Positions 44,965-53,155 of a stretch of 64,000 nucleotides of DNA are shown piece by piece. Origin of the DNA: Streptomyces sp. R302 (GTDB lineage: Bacteria; Actinomycetota; Actinomycetes; Streptomycetales; Streptomycetaceae); assembly GCF_012927245.1 (NCBI RefSeq), contig NZ_JABBGE010000002.1:496001-560000 (forward strand). The letters run 5' to 3'. Below the pieces are notes generated by a model. That model did not search any database. It was not told where the DNA came from and saw only the letters and a program-made list of their open reading frames with translations. Positions within the stretch are counted from its first letter, which is position 1; every line of letters begins with the position of its first letter. The translations under genes were made by a program, and so were the position numbers.

Positions 44965-45768
44965 ATGGCCGACACGGTCCTGTACGAAGTGAGCGACGGA
45001 CTCGCCACCATCACGCTCAACCGGCCCGAGGCCATGAACGCGCTGAACATCGCCGCCAAGGTGGCGCTGCGGGACGCGGCCGAGGCCGCGGCGGCCGACC
45101 CGGCGGTCCGCGCGGTGCTGCTGACCTCCGCGGGCGACCGGGCGTTCTGCGTCGGCCAGGACCTGAAGGAACACGTCGGCCTGCTGCTCCAGGACCAGGA
45201 GTCGGGCACCAACGCCACGATGACCACGGTCCGGGACCACTACAACCCGATCGTCCGCGCGCTCGCCGGCATGAAGAAGCCCGTGATCGCCGCGGTCAAC
45301 GGCGTCGCCGCCGGCGCCGGCTTCGGCTTCGCGCTCGCCGCCGACTACCGGATCGTCGCCGACACCGCCTCCTTCAACACCTCCTTCGCGGGCGTCGCGC
45401 TCACCGCCGACTCCGGCATGTCCTGGACGCTCCCCCGCCTCATCGGCCGGAGCCGCGCCTCCGACCTGCTGCTCTTCCCCCGCACGCTCACCGCCCAGGA
45501 GGCGTACGACCTGGGCATCGTGAACCGCCTGGTCCCCGCCGCCGACCTGCCCGCCGAGGCCCTGAAGCTGGCCCGCAGGCTCGCCGAGGGCCCGACCCTG
45601 GCGTACGCGGCCCTCAAGGCCTCCGTCGCCTACGGCGCCGACCACTCCCTCGACGAGGCCCTCGACAAGGAGGACGAGCTCCAGACCCTCGCCGGCGCCT
45701 CCGAGGACCACACCATCGCCGTCCGCGCCTTCCTGTCGAAGGAGAAGCCGAAGTACCTCGGCCGCTGA
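44965..45768 (+). CDS. Enoyl-CoA hydratase/isomerase (PaaG-like)
   Basis: A 267-residue crotonase-fold enzyme: ATITLNRPEAMNALN, the oxyanion segment AFCVGQDLKEHVG, VIAAVNGVAAGAGFGFALAAD, and SFAGVALTADSGMSWTLPRL. The Asp in TADSG matches PaaG-type isomerases, which use an Asp in this position, so a 1,2-epoxyphenylacetyl-CoA-type isomerase or a 2-enoyl-CoA isomerase is more likely than a classic hydratase with two Glu. GACGAAGGGG precedes ATG 44965. Confidence 0.87.
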   Translation: MADTVLYEVSDGLATITLNRPEAMNALNIAAKVALRDAAEAAAADPAVRAVLLTSAGDRAFCVGQDLKEHVGLLLQDQESGTNATMTTVRDHYNPIVRALAGMKKPVIAAVNGVAAGAGFGFALAADYRIVADTASFNTSFAGVALTADSGMSWTLPRLIGRSRASDLLLFPRTLTAQEAYDLGIVNRLVPAADLPAEALKLARRLAEGPTLAYAALKASVAYGADHSLDEALDKEDELQTLAGASEDHTIAVRAFLSKEKPKYLGR

Positions 45769-45795
45769 CCGGAGCGGGACGTCCCGGCGCGGGTG

Positions 45796-46380
45796 CTACT
45801 TCCCGCCCCGGGACGCGCAGTCCGCGAGGTGGTCGTCGACCAGGCCGCAGGCCTGCATGAGGGCGTAGGCGGTCGTCGGGCCGACGAAGCGGACGCCCTT
45901 CTTCTTGAGGGCCTTCGACAGGGCCGTGGACTCGTCGGTGATCGCCGGGACGTCCGCGAGGGTGCGGGGGGCCGGGCGGGTCGCCGGATCGGGGGCGTAC
46001 GACCAGATCAGGGCGTCCAGGTCGCCCGGCGACCAGTCGGCGAGCAGTTTCGCGTTGGCGAGGGTCGCGTCGATCTTGGCGCGGTTGCGGATGATGCCCT
46101 CGTCGGCGAGGAGCCGTTCGCGGTCGGCGTCCCCGAAGGCGGCGACGGACGCGATGCGGAAGCCCTTGAAGGCGCGCCGGAAGCCCTCGCGGCGGCGCAG
46201 GATCGTGATCCAGGACAGGCCCGACTGGAAGGCCTCCAGGCAGAGGCGCTCGAAGAGGGCGTCGTCGCCGCGGACCGGGCGGCCCCACTCCTCGTCGTGG
46301 TAGGCCGTGTAGTCCTCCGCCGAGAGGCCCCAGGGGCAGCGCGGCAGCCCGTCCGGGCCCGGGATCGCCCCGCCGGTCAT
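45796..46380 (-). CDS. tag: DNA-3-methyladenine glycosylase I
   Basis: A 194-residue Tag enzyme. Zinc ligands and family motifs are present: RCPWG near the start, YHDEEWGRPV, FERLCLEAFQSGLSWITIL, GIIRNRAKIDATLANA, and LVDDHLADC near the end. It excises 3-methyladenine from alkylated DNA. ATG 46380 overlaps (ATGA) the stop of the DivIVA-like gene, so they form one unit. Confidence 0.95.
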   Translation of the reverse strand: MTGGAIPGPDGLPRCPWGLSAEDYTAYHDEEWGRPVRGDDALFERLCLEAFQSGLSWITILRRREGFRRAFKGFRIASVAAFGDADRERLLADEGIIRNRAKIDATLANAKLLADWSPGDLDALIWSYAPDPATRPAPRTLADVPAITDESTALSKALKKKGVRFVGPTTAYALMQACGLVDDHLADCASRGGK

Positions 46381-46706
46381 CGCTCCTCGCCCTCGGTCGG
46401 CTCACCGCCGGCCGGCGCGCCCGCGAGGGCCGCCTCCAGGTCGGCGATCCGCGCGTCGCGCTCGGCGAGCTCCGCCGCGAGCCGGTCCAGGACGTCGTCG
46501 ACGTCCTCCATCCGGTAGCCGCGGGCGGCGACCGGCAGCCGGAGCGCCTCGACGTCCGCGCGGTCGACCGGGCGGCTCAGCGGCAGCGGATCCACCAGCT
46601 GCTCGGGGGCCGCCTCGGGCAGCACCTCGCTGTCGCCGCCGCCGACGACGGCGAGGGTCACCGCCGCGACGACCACGACCATCGTGATGAGCAGAAACCA
46701 GAACAC
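46377..46706 (-). CDS. Small membrane protein with DivIVA-like motif
   Basis: A 109-residue protein: one N-terminal membrane helix (VFWFLLITMVVVVAAVTLAV), then a DivIVA-type segment (VDRADVEALRLPVAARGYRM EDVDDVLDRL split by a turn) and a coiled C-terminus (LAAELAERDARIADLEAAL). GTG 46706 follows GGGGAGAGG. The pattern FxxxxRGYxxxxVDxFLxxL is the DivIVA N-terminal signature, so it may localise to curved membrane; function is not established. Rv1209-like position before tag. Confidence 0.85.
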   Translation of the reverse strand: MFWFLLITMVVVVAAVTLAVVGGGDSEVLPEAAPEQLVDPLPLSRPVDRADVEALRLPVAARGYRMEDVDDVLDRLAAELAERDARIADLEAALAGAPAGGEPTEGEER

Positions 46707-46818
46707 CAGCGCGCCTCTCCCCGGAGTGGAAAACGTTCCCGTGCCGATCGTGCCACGTGCCACCGACGGTTAGGGTCACAGACGAGCAGGTGAGCGGCGG
46801 CAAGGGAGGACATAAGGG

Positions 46819-47679
46819 ATGCTGCGCTTGGGACGGCGTGAGTTCGGGCCGCACGAGCCGGTGATCATGGCGATCGTGAACCGGACGCCGGACTCCTTCT
46901 ACGACCAGGGTGCGACCTTCCGCGACGAGCCGGCGCTCGCGCGGGTCGAGCAGGCGGTCGCCGAGGGCGCCGCGATCATCGACATCGGCGGGGTCAAGGC
47001 GGGCCCCGGCGAGGAGGTCACGGCCGAGGAGGAGGCCCGCCGCACGGTCGGCTTCGTCGCGGAGGTCCGCCGCCGCCACCCCGACGTGGTGATCAGCGTG
47101 GACACCTGGCGGGCGGACGTCGGCGAGGCGGTCTGCGAGGCCGGCGCGGACGTGCTGAACGACGCGTGGGGCGGCGTCGACCCGCGGCTCGCGGAGGTCG
47201 CCGCGCAGTACGGCGCGGGCCTCGTCTGCACCCACGCGGGCGGCGCCGAGCCGCGGACCCGGCCGCACCGGGTCGAGTACGAGGACGTGATGGCCGACAT
47301 CCTGCGGGTCACCGTGGGCCTGGCCGAGCGGGCGGCCGCGCTGGGCGTGCGGCGCGACGGGATCATGATCGACCCGGGCCACGACTTCGGGAAGAACACC
47401 CGGCACAGCCTGGAGGCGACCCGCCGGCTCGGCGAGATGACGGAGACCGGCTGGCCGGTCCTCGTCTCCCTGTCCAACAAGGACTTCGTCGGCGAGACCC
47501 TCGACCGGCCGGTCAAGGAGCGGGTCCTCGGGACCCTGGCGACGACCGCCGTCTCGGCCTGGCTGGGCGCGCGGGTGTACCGCGTCCACGAGGTCGCCGA
47601 GACGCGGCAGGTGCTCGACATGGTGGCGACGATCGCGGGCCACCGCGAGCCCGCGGTGGCCCGGCGGGGCCTGGCCTGA
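46819..47679 (+). CDS. folP2: Dihydropteroate-synthase-like protein (FolP2 type)
   Basis: A 286-residue TIM-barrel protein of the DHPS family with MAIVNRTPDSFYDQGATF, IIDIGGVKAGPGEEVTAEEE, ISVDTWRADV, LNDAWGG, GIMIDPGHDFGKNT and ARVYRVHEVAETRQVLDMV. The substrate-loop wording (VNRTPDSFYDQG instead of LNVTPDSFSDGG, and GGVKAGPG instead of GGESTRPG) matches the second actinobacterial paralogue, FolP2, which in mycobacteria is reported not to act as a DHPS. So folate synthesis should not be assumed. Divergent from the DivIVA-like gene. Confidence 0.88.
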   Translation: MLRLGRREFGPHEPVIMAIVNRTPDSFYDQGATFRDEPALARVEQAVAEGAAIIDIGGVKAGPGEEVTAEEEARRTVGFVAEVRRRHPDVVISVDTWRADVGEAVCEAGADVLNDAWGGVDPRLAEVAAQYGAGLVCTHAGGAEPRTRPHRVEYEDVMADILRVTVGLAERAAALGVRRDGIMIDPGHDFGKNTRHSLEATRRLGEMTETGWPVLVSLSNKDFVGETLDRPVKERVLGTLATTAVSAWLGARVYRVHEVAETRQVLDMVATIAGHREPAVARRGLA

Positions 47680-47706
47680 GGCCTCGCCCCGCCGGACTCA
47701 CGGGGT

Positions 47707-48456
47707 CTAGCGGGCGACCTCCTTGGTGACGAGCGCGACCGCCTCGTCCACGTCGTCCGTGACGTGGAAGAGGAGGAGGTCGCGCTCGCTCGCCTTGCCG
47801 CCGGCGACAACCGAGTCGCGCAGCCAGTCGACGAGGCCCTTCCAGTACTCCGTGCCGAAGAGCACGATCGGGAAGCGGGTCACCTTGCGGGTCTGCACCA
47901 GGGTGAGCGCCTCGAAGAGCTCGTCGAGGGTGCCGAGGCCGCCGGGCAGGACGACGAAGCCCTGCGCGTACTTCACGAACATCGTCTTGCGGACGAAGAA
48001 GTACCGGAAGTTCACGCCGATGTCGACGTGCGGGTTGAGCCCCTGCTCGAAGGGGAGCTCGATGCCGAGGCCGACCGAGACGCCCTTCGCCTCCCGGGCG
48101 CCCTTGTTGGCCGCCTCCATGGCGCCCGGGCCGCCGCCCGTGATGACCGCGAAGCCCGCCTCGACGAGCGCCCGCCCGAGGCGTACGCCCGCCTCGTACT
48201 CGGGCGAGTCCGGCTTCGTACGGGCCGAGCCGAAGACGCTGATCGCGCTCGGCAGTTCGGCGAGCGCACCGAAGCCCTCGACGAACTCGGACTGGATGCG
48301 CATGACCCGCCAGGGGTCGGTGTGCACCCACTCCGAATCGCCCTCGGTGTCGAGCAGCCGCTGGTCCGTGGTGCCCGGCTTGACCTGGTCCCTCCGCCTC
48401 AGCACCGGACCGAGCCGCTGCTCCTCCGGCTTCGCCATTCCCTCGGGAATGCCCAT
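47707..48456 (-). CDS. LOG-family protein (cytokinin-riboside monophosphate phosphoribohydrolase-like)
   Basis: About 249 residues. The nucleotide-binding fold has ISVFGSARTKPDS, the motif GGGPGAMEAANKGA and the catalytic PGGLGTLDELFEALTLVQT, the LOG/TIGR00730 signature PGGxGTxxE. These enzymes cleave nucleotide 5'-monophosphates to a free base and ribose-5-phosphate. ATG 48456 follows GGAGGGAG. It is convergent with folP2 and 55 bases downstream of dapE on the same strand, matching the Rv1205-Rv1202 neighbourhood. Confidence 0.93.
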   Translation of the reverse strand: MGIPEGMAKPEEQRLGPVLRRRDQVKPGTTDQRLLDTEGDSEWVHTDPWRVMRIQSEFVEGFGALAELPSAISVFGSARTKPDSPEYEAGVRLGRALVEAGFAVITGGGPGAMEAANKGAREAKGVSVGLGIELPFEQGLNPHVDIGVNFRYFFVRKTMFVKYAQGFVVLPGGLGTLDELFEALTLVQTRKVTRFPIVLFGTEYWKGLVDWLRDSVVAGGKASERDLLLFHVTDDVDEAVALVTKEVAR

Positions 48457-48535
48457 GGCCTGCTCCCTCCGCCGATCCACGATCTTCTCTGGCTCTTGGG
48501 TCAGGGTAGGACTCCTGAGGTGACGAAATGCGAAA

Positions 48536-49651
48536 TTACGGGAGACGAGCGGTCAGCCAGTCGTGGAGCCGTGCCTCGCAGTGGTGGATCCGGTCCACGT
48601 GCACGTGCTCGTCGCGCTTGTGCGCGTAGATCGGGTCCCCGGGGCCGTAGTTGACCGCGGGCACGCCGAGCGCGCTGAAGCGGGAGACGTCGGTCCAGCC
48701 GAACTTGGGCATCGCGGTGCCGCCGACCGCCTTCATGAACGCCTCGGCCGCGGGGTGGGAGAGGCCGGGCAGCGCGCCGGGGCTCTCGTCGTCGACGACG
48801 AACTCGGCGATGTCGCAGTCGGCGAAGACCTCGCGGACGTGCGCGAGCGCCTCGGCCGGCGAGCGGTCGGGGGCGTACCGGTAGTTGACCGTGACCGCGC
48901 AGGCGTCGGGGATGACGTTGGTGGCGACGCCGCCCTCGATCGCGACCGCGTTGAGGCCCTCGTGGTACTCCAGGCCGTCGATGACCGGCTTGCGCGGCTC
49001 GTACGCGGCGAGGCGGGCGAGGATCGGCGCGGCGGTGTGGATGGCGTTGGAGCCCATCCAGGAGCGGGCGGAGTGGGCGCGCTCGCCGGCCGTGCGCAGG
49101 ATGACGCGGAGGGTGCCCTGGCAGCCGCCCTCGACCTGCCCGTCGGAGGGCTCCAGGAGGACCGCGAAGTCGCCCTCCAGCCACTCGGGGTGGGCGGCGG
49201 CGATCTTCCCGAGGCCGTTGAGGTCGGCGGCGACCTCCTCGTTGTCGTAGAAGACGAAGGTGAGGTCGCGGTTGGGCTCCGGCACCGTCGCGGCGATCCG
49301 CAGCTGCACGGCGACACCGGACTTCATGTCGGAGGTGCCGCAGCCCCACAGGACGCCGTCCCCGTCGAGCCGGGACGGCACGTTGTCGGCGATCGGCACG
49401 GTGTCGATGTGGCCGGCGAGGACGACCCGCTCGGCGCGGCCGAGGTTCGTCCGGGCGACGACGTTGTTGCCGTACCGGTCGACCGAGAGGTGCGGCAGGG
49501 CGCGCAGGGCCTGCTCGATGGCGTCGGCGAGCGGCTTCTCGGTCCCGCTGACGGACGCGAAGTCGACGAGGGCGGCGGTGAGCGCGGCCCCGTCCCGGGC
49601 GAGGTCGAGCGAGGTCTCCTGGGCAGTCTCCTGCGGGGTGATGTCAGCCAT
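48536..49651 (-). CDS. dapE: Succinyl-diaminopimelate desuccinylase
   Basis: A 371-residue M20 metallopeptidase-fold enzyme with the metal motifs AGHIDTVPI, GCGTSDMKSGVAVQ, FYDNEEVAADLNG (EE pair) and LLEPSDGQVEGGCQG, and a C-terminal His in KRDEHVHVDRI. It makes LL-diaminopimelate and succinate in lysine and peptidoglycan synthesis. Length normal. dapC lies 2 kb downstream at 51517. Confidence 0.95.
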   Translation of the reverse strand: MADITPQETAQETSLDLARDGAALTAALVDFASVSGTEKPLADAIEQALRALPHLSVDRYGNNVVARTNLGRAERVVLAGHIDTVPIADNVPSRLDGDGVLWGCGTSDMKSGVAVQLRIAATVPEPNRDLTFVFYDNEEVAADLNGLGKIAAAHPEWLEGDFAVLLEPSDGQVEGGCQGTLRVILRTAGERAHSARSWMGSNAIHTAAPILARLAAYEPRKPVIDGLEYHEGLNAVAIEGGVATNVIPDACAVTVNYRYAPDRSPAEALAHVREVFADCDIAEFVVDDESPGALPGLSHPAAEAFMKAVGGTAMPKFGWTDVSRFSALGVPAVNYGPGDPIYAHKRDEHVHVDRIHHCEARLHDWLTARLP

Positions 49652-49689
49652 ATGCCGACCCTAACCCGGCCTCCAGTACGGTGGGCCCC

Positions 49690-50601
49690 GTGTCCGACTC
49701 CCCCCGCCCCGCCCGTCGCGGCCGACTCGCCCGTTCGGCCGCCGCCCTCGCCGTGCTGTGCGGCCTCGCGTCGTACGTCGCGGTCCACCAGATGACCGGC
49801 AGCAAAGGCGCGCCGCGGTGCGCGGTGGGCAGCGGGGACCAGCGGTACGAGTTCACCCCCGAGCAGGCGTCGAACGCGGCGACGATCGCGGCGGTCGGCA
49901 CCTCGCGCGGCCTGCCGGAGCGGGCCGTCACGATCGCGCTGGCGACCGCGCTCCAGGAGTCGGCGCTGCGCAACATCCGGCACGGCGACCGGGACTCGCT
50001 CGGCCTCTTCCAGCAGCGGCCGTCCATGGGCTGGGGCACGCCGGAGCAGATCATGGACCCGGTGTACTCGGCGGGGAAGTTCTACGAGGGCCTGGAGAAG
50101 GTCCCCGGCTACTCGCGGATGCCGCTGACGGTGGCGGCGCAGAAGGTCCAGAAGAGCGGCTTCCCGCAGGCGTACGCCAAGCACGAGCCGGACGCGACGC
50201 TGCTGTCGGCGGCGCTGACGGGCCGGGCGCCGGCCTCCCTGTCGTGCACGGCGGACCTCAAGGAGGACCGCCCCGGCGACCCCGCCTTCGTCCGTACGGA
50301 GCTGGTACGGGCCTTCGGCGATTCCGCCGCGCCCACCTCCGTCTCCGGCGGCGCCAGCGCGGGGCGCTCCGCGGCGGAACCGGCCGTCCTGGTCGTCCCC
50401 GTCGGCGACGGCTCCGACCGGCGCGGCTGGGAACTCGCCCAGTGGGCGGTCGCGCGCGCGGCGACGCTGCGGGTCGCGGAGGTGTCGTACGGCGGGAAGG
50501 TCTGGCACGCGGACGACTCGGGGGGCGGCTGGTCGAACGCCGCCCCCGCCCCCGACGCCGCCTCCGACCCCCCCACGGTCCGCCTCCGCCTCACCCCCTG
50601 A
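49690..50601 (+). CDS. Membrane-anchored lysozyme/SLT-like fold protein
   Basis: A 303-residue protein with one N-terminal hydrophobic anchor (LARSAAALAVLCGLASYVAV). A lysozyme-like segment follows: LPERAVTIALATALQESALR, GDRDSLGLFQQRPSMGWGTP and DPVYSAGKFYEGLEKVPGY. The Glu in ALQESAL is the expected catalytic acid of SLT-type enzymes, and LGLFQQRP is the usual second motif, so a peptidoglycan-acting role is plausible. It is often annotated as a transporter, which I see no support for. GTG 49690 chosen; GTG 49681 possible. Divergent from dapE. Confidence 0.8.
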   Translation: MSDSPRPARRGRLARSAAALAVLCGLASYVAVHQMTGSKGAPRCAVGSGDQRYEFTPEQASNAATIAAVGTSRGLPERAVTIALATALQESALRNIRHGDRDSLGLFQQRPSMGWGTPEQIMDPVYSAGKFYEGLEKVPGYSRMPLTVAAQKVQKSGFPQAYAKHEPDATLLSAALTGRAPASLSCTADLKEDRPGDPAFVRTELVRAFGDSAAPTSVSGGASAGRSAAEPAVLVVPVGDGSDRRGWELAQWAVARAATLRVAEVSYGGKVWHADDSGGGWSNAAPAPDAASDPPTVRLRLTP

Positions 50602-50992
50602 CACCCCCGCCCGCGCGACCGCACCCGCATCCCTTGCCCCCGAGGCCCCGCGGGCGCACGCGCCCGCAGCCGGAGCGACGGGTGGGCGCGCCCCGGCGGA
50701 GCGGTGGGGTGGACCTGTGTGCGAGGGGTCGCTCGGGGTGGGGATCGGGGGGTGGCGAGGGGCTACCGGGGCCGGAGGGAACGGTGGGGGGCCCGGGAGG
50801 CTTGGGGCGCAAGAGGAGTGACGGTTCAGCACAGCGCAGCGTCCGGCGGCGTTCGTCCGCTTTCCTCCCCACCCGACAATACGACGCATTACCCAGCCTT
50901 TACCTTCGACGCCCGCAACCTCCCCCGCCCCCGCCTCGGTTGTGCAGCCCGCAAAGGCAACGTCCCACCGTCTCCCCCGTCGAAGGAGCACC
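50602..50992. other. 391-base upstream region of the secreted protein gene
   Basis: No gene supported. The last 120 bases (50870-50990) are less GC-rich and include AATACGAC and GCATTACCC, a likely promoter stretch. The rest is G-rich with GGTGGGG runs and no clear element. Confidence 0.35.
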
Positions 50993-51442
50993 ATGTCCCT
51001 CCCCCTGACCCGCCGGATCGCCCGCGCCGCCCTGATCGTCGCGGCCGGCGCAGCCCCCGTGGTCGGTGCGGCCGGCTCCGCGAGCGCCCTGGACCACAGC
51101 CTCGCCCCGACCGGCGCCCTCGGCGGCCTGACCGCGCTCGACGCGGCGAACGCGGGCTCGGCCGTCGACGGTGCCGCGCAGACCGCGACCGGGGTCGCCG
51201 GGTCGACCGGCGGCGAGGCCGTCGGCACGGCCGTCCCGGCGGCCGGCAAGGCCGTGGGCGCGGCCGGCAGGACCGCCACCCCGGCGGCCCAGAAGATCGC
51301 GGGCGAGACCGCGGGCGGCGCCGGCGAGGCCCTCGGCCAGACCGCCGGCGCCGCCGCCGACAGCGCCGGCAACACCCCCGCCGGCGGCGCGCTGGGCGGC
51401 GCCCCGGCCGGCCAGATGCTCGGCGGCCTGCCGATCGGCTGA
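50993..51442 (+). CDS. Small secreted Ala/Gly-rich protein
   Basis: A 149-residue protein with a Sec-type signal (LTRRIARAALIVAAGAAPVVG, cleavage near SASA) and a mature part of low-complexity Ala/Gly/Thr helices with heptad-like repeats (GEAVGTAVPAAGKAVGAAGR). No Cys. Ideal ribosome binding site (GAAGGAG). I do not recognise a domain; similar Streptomyces proteins are often mislabelled as ATP-binding. Possibly a surface or hyphal coat protein. Confidence 0.75.
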   Translation: MSLPLTRRIARAALIVAAGAAPVVGAAGSASALDHSLAPTGALGGLTALDAANAGSAVDGAAQTATGVAGSTGGEAVGTAVPAAGKAVGAAGRTATPAAQKIAGETAGGAGEALGQTAGAAADSAGNTPAGGALGGAPAGQMLGGLPIG

Positions 51443-51455
51443 CCACCCGACGTCA

Positions 51456-51498
51456 CGCGGAAGGGCCCGGGCGCACCACGCGCCCGGGCCCTTCCGCG
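51456..51498. terminator. Bidirectional terminator, 18-bp perfect stem
   Basis: CGCGGAAGGGCCCGGGCG at 51456-51473 pairs exactly with 51481-51498 across a 7-base loop, between the secreted protein gene and dapC. Confidence 0.9.
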
Positions 51499-51516
51499 TA
51501 CCGGCGTGCCCGCCCG

Positions 51517-52611
51517 TCAGCCGAGGCGCTTGACCGCCGCCGCCACGCGCTCGTCCGTCGCCGTGAACGCGACCCGCACGTGCCGCGCCCCCGCCTCGCC
51601 GTAGAAGTCGCCCGGGGCCACCAGGACGCCCTTCTCCGCGAGGTACGCCACCGTGTCCCAGCAGGGCTCGTCGCGGGTCGCCCACAGGTAGAGGCTCGCC
51701 TCGGAGTGCTCGATGCGGAAGCCGTGGGCCTCCAGGGCCGCCTTCAGTGCCTCGCGCCGGGCCGCGTACCGCGCCCGCTGCTCCGCGACGTGCGCGTCGT
51801 CGCCGAGCGCGGCGACGGTCGCCGCCTGCACCGGCGCCGCCGTCATCATGCCGCCGTGCTTGCGGATCTGGAGCAGCTCGCCCAGGACGGCCGCGTCGCC
51901 CGCGATGAACGCCGCGCGGTACCCCGCCAGGTTGGACCGCTTGGACAGCGAGTGGACGGCCACGATCCCCTCGTACGAGCCGCCGCAGACGTCCGGGTGC
52001 AGGACCGACACCGGGTCGGCCTCCCAGCCCAGTTCGAGGTAGCACTCGTCGGAGAAGACGAGGACGCCGTGCTCGCGCGCCCAGGCCACGATCCGGACGA
52101 GCTCCTCCTTCGCGAGCACCTTCCCCGTCGGGTTCGACGGGGAGTTGAGCCAGAGCAGCTTCAGACCGGCCGGGTCGAGCTCGGTGGGGTCGTCGTAGAC
52201 GACGGCCTCCGCGCCGCAGAGCCGCGCGCCGACCTCGTACGTCGGGTACGCGAGCCGCGGGTAGGCCACCTTGTCGCCGGCGCCGAGCCCCAGCTGGGTC
52301 GGCAGCCAGGCGACGAGCTCCTTGGAGCCGACGACCGGCAGCACGTTCCGGTGGGCGAAGCCGACCGCGCCGAGGCGCCGCTCGCACCACCCGGTGAGCG
52401 CGTCCCGCAGCTCCGGCGTGCCCCAGACCGTCGGATAGCCCGGCGAGTCCGCCGCGGCCACCAGGGCCTCCTGGATCAGCGCGGGGACCGGGTCGACCGG
52501 CGTGCCGACCGACAGGTCCACGATCCCGTCCGGGTGGGCCAGGGCCGTCTCCTTGTACGGCTCCAGCTTGTCCCAGGGGAAGACGGGCAGGCGCGAAGAG
52601 ACTGCGCTCAC
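51517..52611 (-). CDS. dapC: N-succinyldiaminopimelate aminotransferase
   Basis: About 364 residues, a fold-type I PLP aminotransferase. It has LPVFPWDKLEPYKETA, IVDLSVGTPVDPVP, LLWLNSPSNPTGKVL, VFSDECYLELGW and the PLP lysine in HSLSKRSNLAGYR, as in the actinobacterial DapC family. It supplies N-succinyl-LL-diaminopimelate for DapE. GTG 52611 used; GTG 52623 is also in frame but overlaps GAGGAA. Placed directly downstream of fdxA, a standard actinobacterial order. Confidence 0.92.
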   Translation of the reverse strand: MSAVSSRLPVFPWDKLEPYKETALAHPDGIVDLSVGTPVDPVPALIQEALVAAADSPGYPTVWGTPELRDALTGWCERRLGAVGFAHRNVLPVVGSKELVAWLPTQLGLGAGDKVAYPRLAYPTYEVGARLCGAEAVVYDDPTELDPAGLKLLWLNSPSNPTGKVLAKEELVRIVAWAREHGVLVFSDECYLELGWEADPVSVLHPDVCGGSYEGIVAVHSLSKRSNLAGYRAAFIAGDAAVLGELLQIRKHGGMMTAAPVQAATVAALGDDAHVAEQRARYAARREALKAALEAHGFRIEHSEASLYLWATRDEPCWDTVAYLAEKGVLVAPGDFYGEAGARHVRVAFTATDERVAAAVKRLG

Positions 52612-52668
52612 GGGTTGGCTCACTTCCTCAGTACGCAGGTACGTACGCGATACGCGTCGGATACGCGT

Positions 52669-52702
52669 CGGTCCCGCACGGCGGCGGAGCCGTACGGGAC
52701 CG
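52669..52702. terminator. Hairpin between fdxA and dapC
   Basis: CGGTCCCGCACGGC at 52669-52682 pairs with 52689-52702, one mismatch, 6-base loop. It lies just after the fdxA stop, on the path to dapC, so it may be a partial terminator. Next to it GGATACGCGTC repeats twice (52649-52670). Confidence 0.55.
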
Positions 52703-52722
52703 AGAGCGGGTGCAACGAAAGA

Positions 52723-53043
52723 TCAGCCGTTCTGCGGCGGCAGGGCGGCGATGAAGGGGTGGTCGCGCTCGATCTCGCCGAGCTTGGAGGCGCCACCGGG
52801 CGAACCGAGCTCGTCGAAGAACTCGACGTTCGCCTTGTAGTAGTCCTTCCACTCCTCCGGGGTGTCGTCCTCGTAGAAGATCGCCTCGACCGGGCAGACC
52901 GGCTCACAGGCTCCACAGTCGACGCACTCGTCCGGGTGGATGTAGAGAGATCGCTTGCCCTCGTAGATGCAGTCGACGGGGCACTCCTCGATGCAAGCCT
53001 TGTCCTTGACGTCGACACAAGGCTGCGCGATGACGTAGGTCAC
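52723..53043 (-). CDS. fdxA: Seven-iron ferredoxin
   Basis: A 106-residue ferredoxin. Cys 9, 17, 21 and 25 (CVDVKDKACIEECPVDC) and Cys 40, 43, 46 and 50 (CVDCGACEPVC) fit a [3Fe-4S] plus [4Fe-4S] protein of the FdxA type. The C-terminal tail (EWKDYYKANVEFFDELGSPG) is typical. It carries electrons for cytochrome P450s and other reductases. GTG 53043 has GAGGAGGAACG upstream. Divergent from the GNAT gene. Confidence 0.95.
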   Translation of the reverse strand: MTYVIAQPCVDVKDKACIEECPVDCIYEGKRSLYIHPDECVDCGACEPVCPVEAIFYEDDTPEEWKDYYKANVEFFDELGSPGGASKLGEIERDHPFIAALPPQNG

Positions 53044-53106
53044 GCTGTCGTTCCTCCTCGGTAGGGCTGGTCTGCGCGGGAGCGCGGTGTCGTCGATGCC
53101 CGCACC

Positions 53107-53112
53107 TAGTAT
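53107..53112 (+). promoter_or_regulatory. Candidate -10 box (TAGTAT)
   Basis: TAGTAT, a good Streptomyces -10, lies 44 bases before the GNAT start. The sequence 17-18 bases upstream (GCGGTG) is not a clear -35. Confidence 0.4.
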
Positions 53113-53155
53113 CTCCGTTCTTGGGGGCGATCCGAACAGGAGGGGCGGAGAAGCT

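Noticed and set aside
50602..50992. Riboswitch (for example c-di-AMP type) before the secreted protein gene
   Set aside because: I looked for ydaO-like or other known riboswitch cores and saw none.
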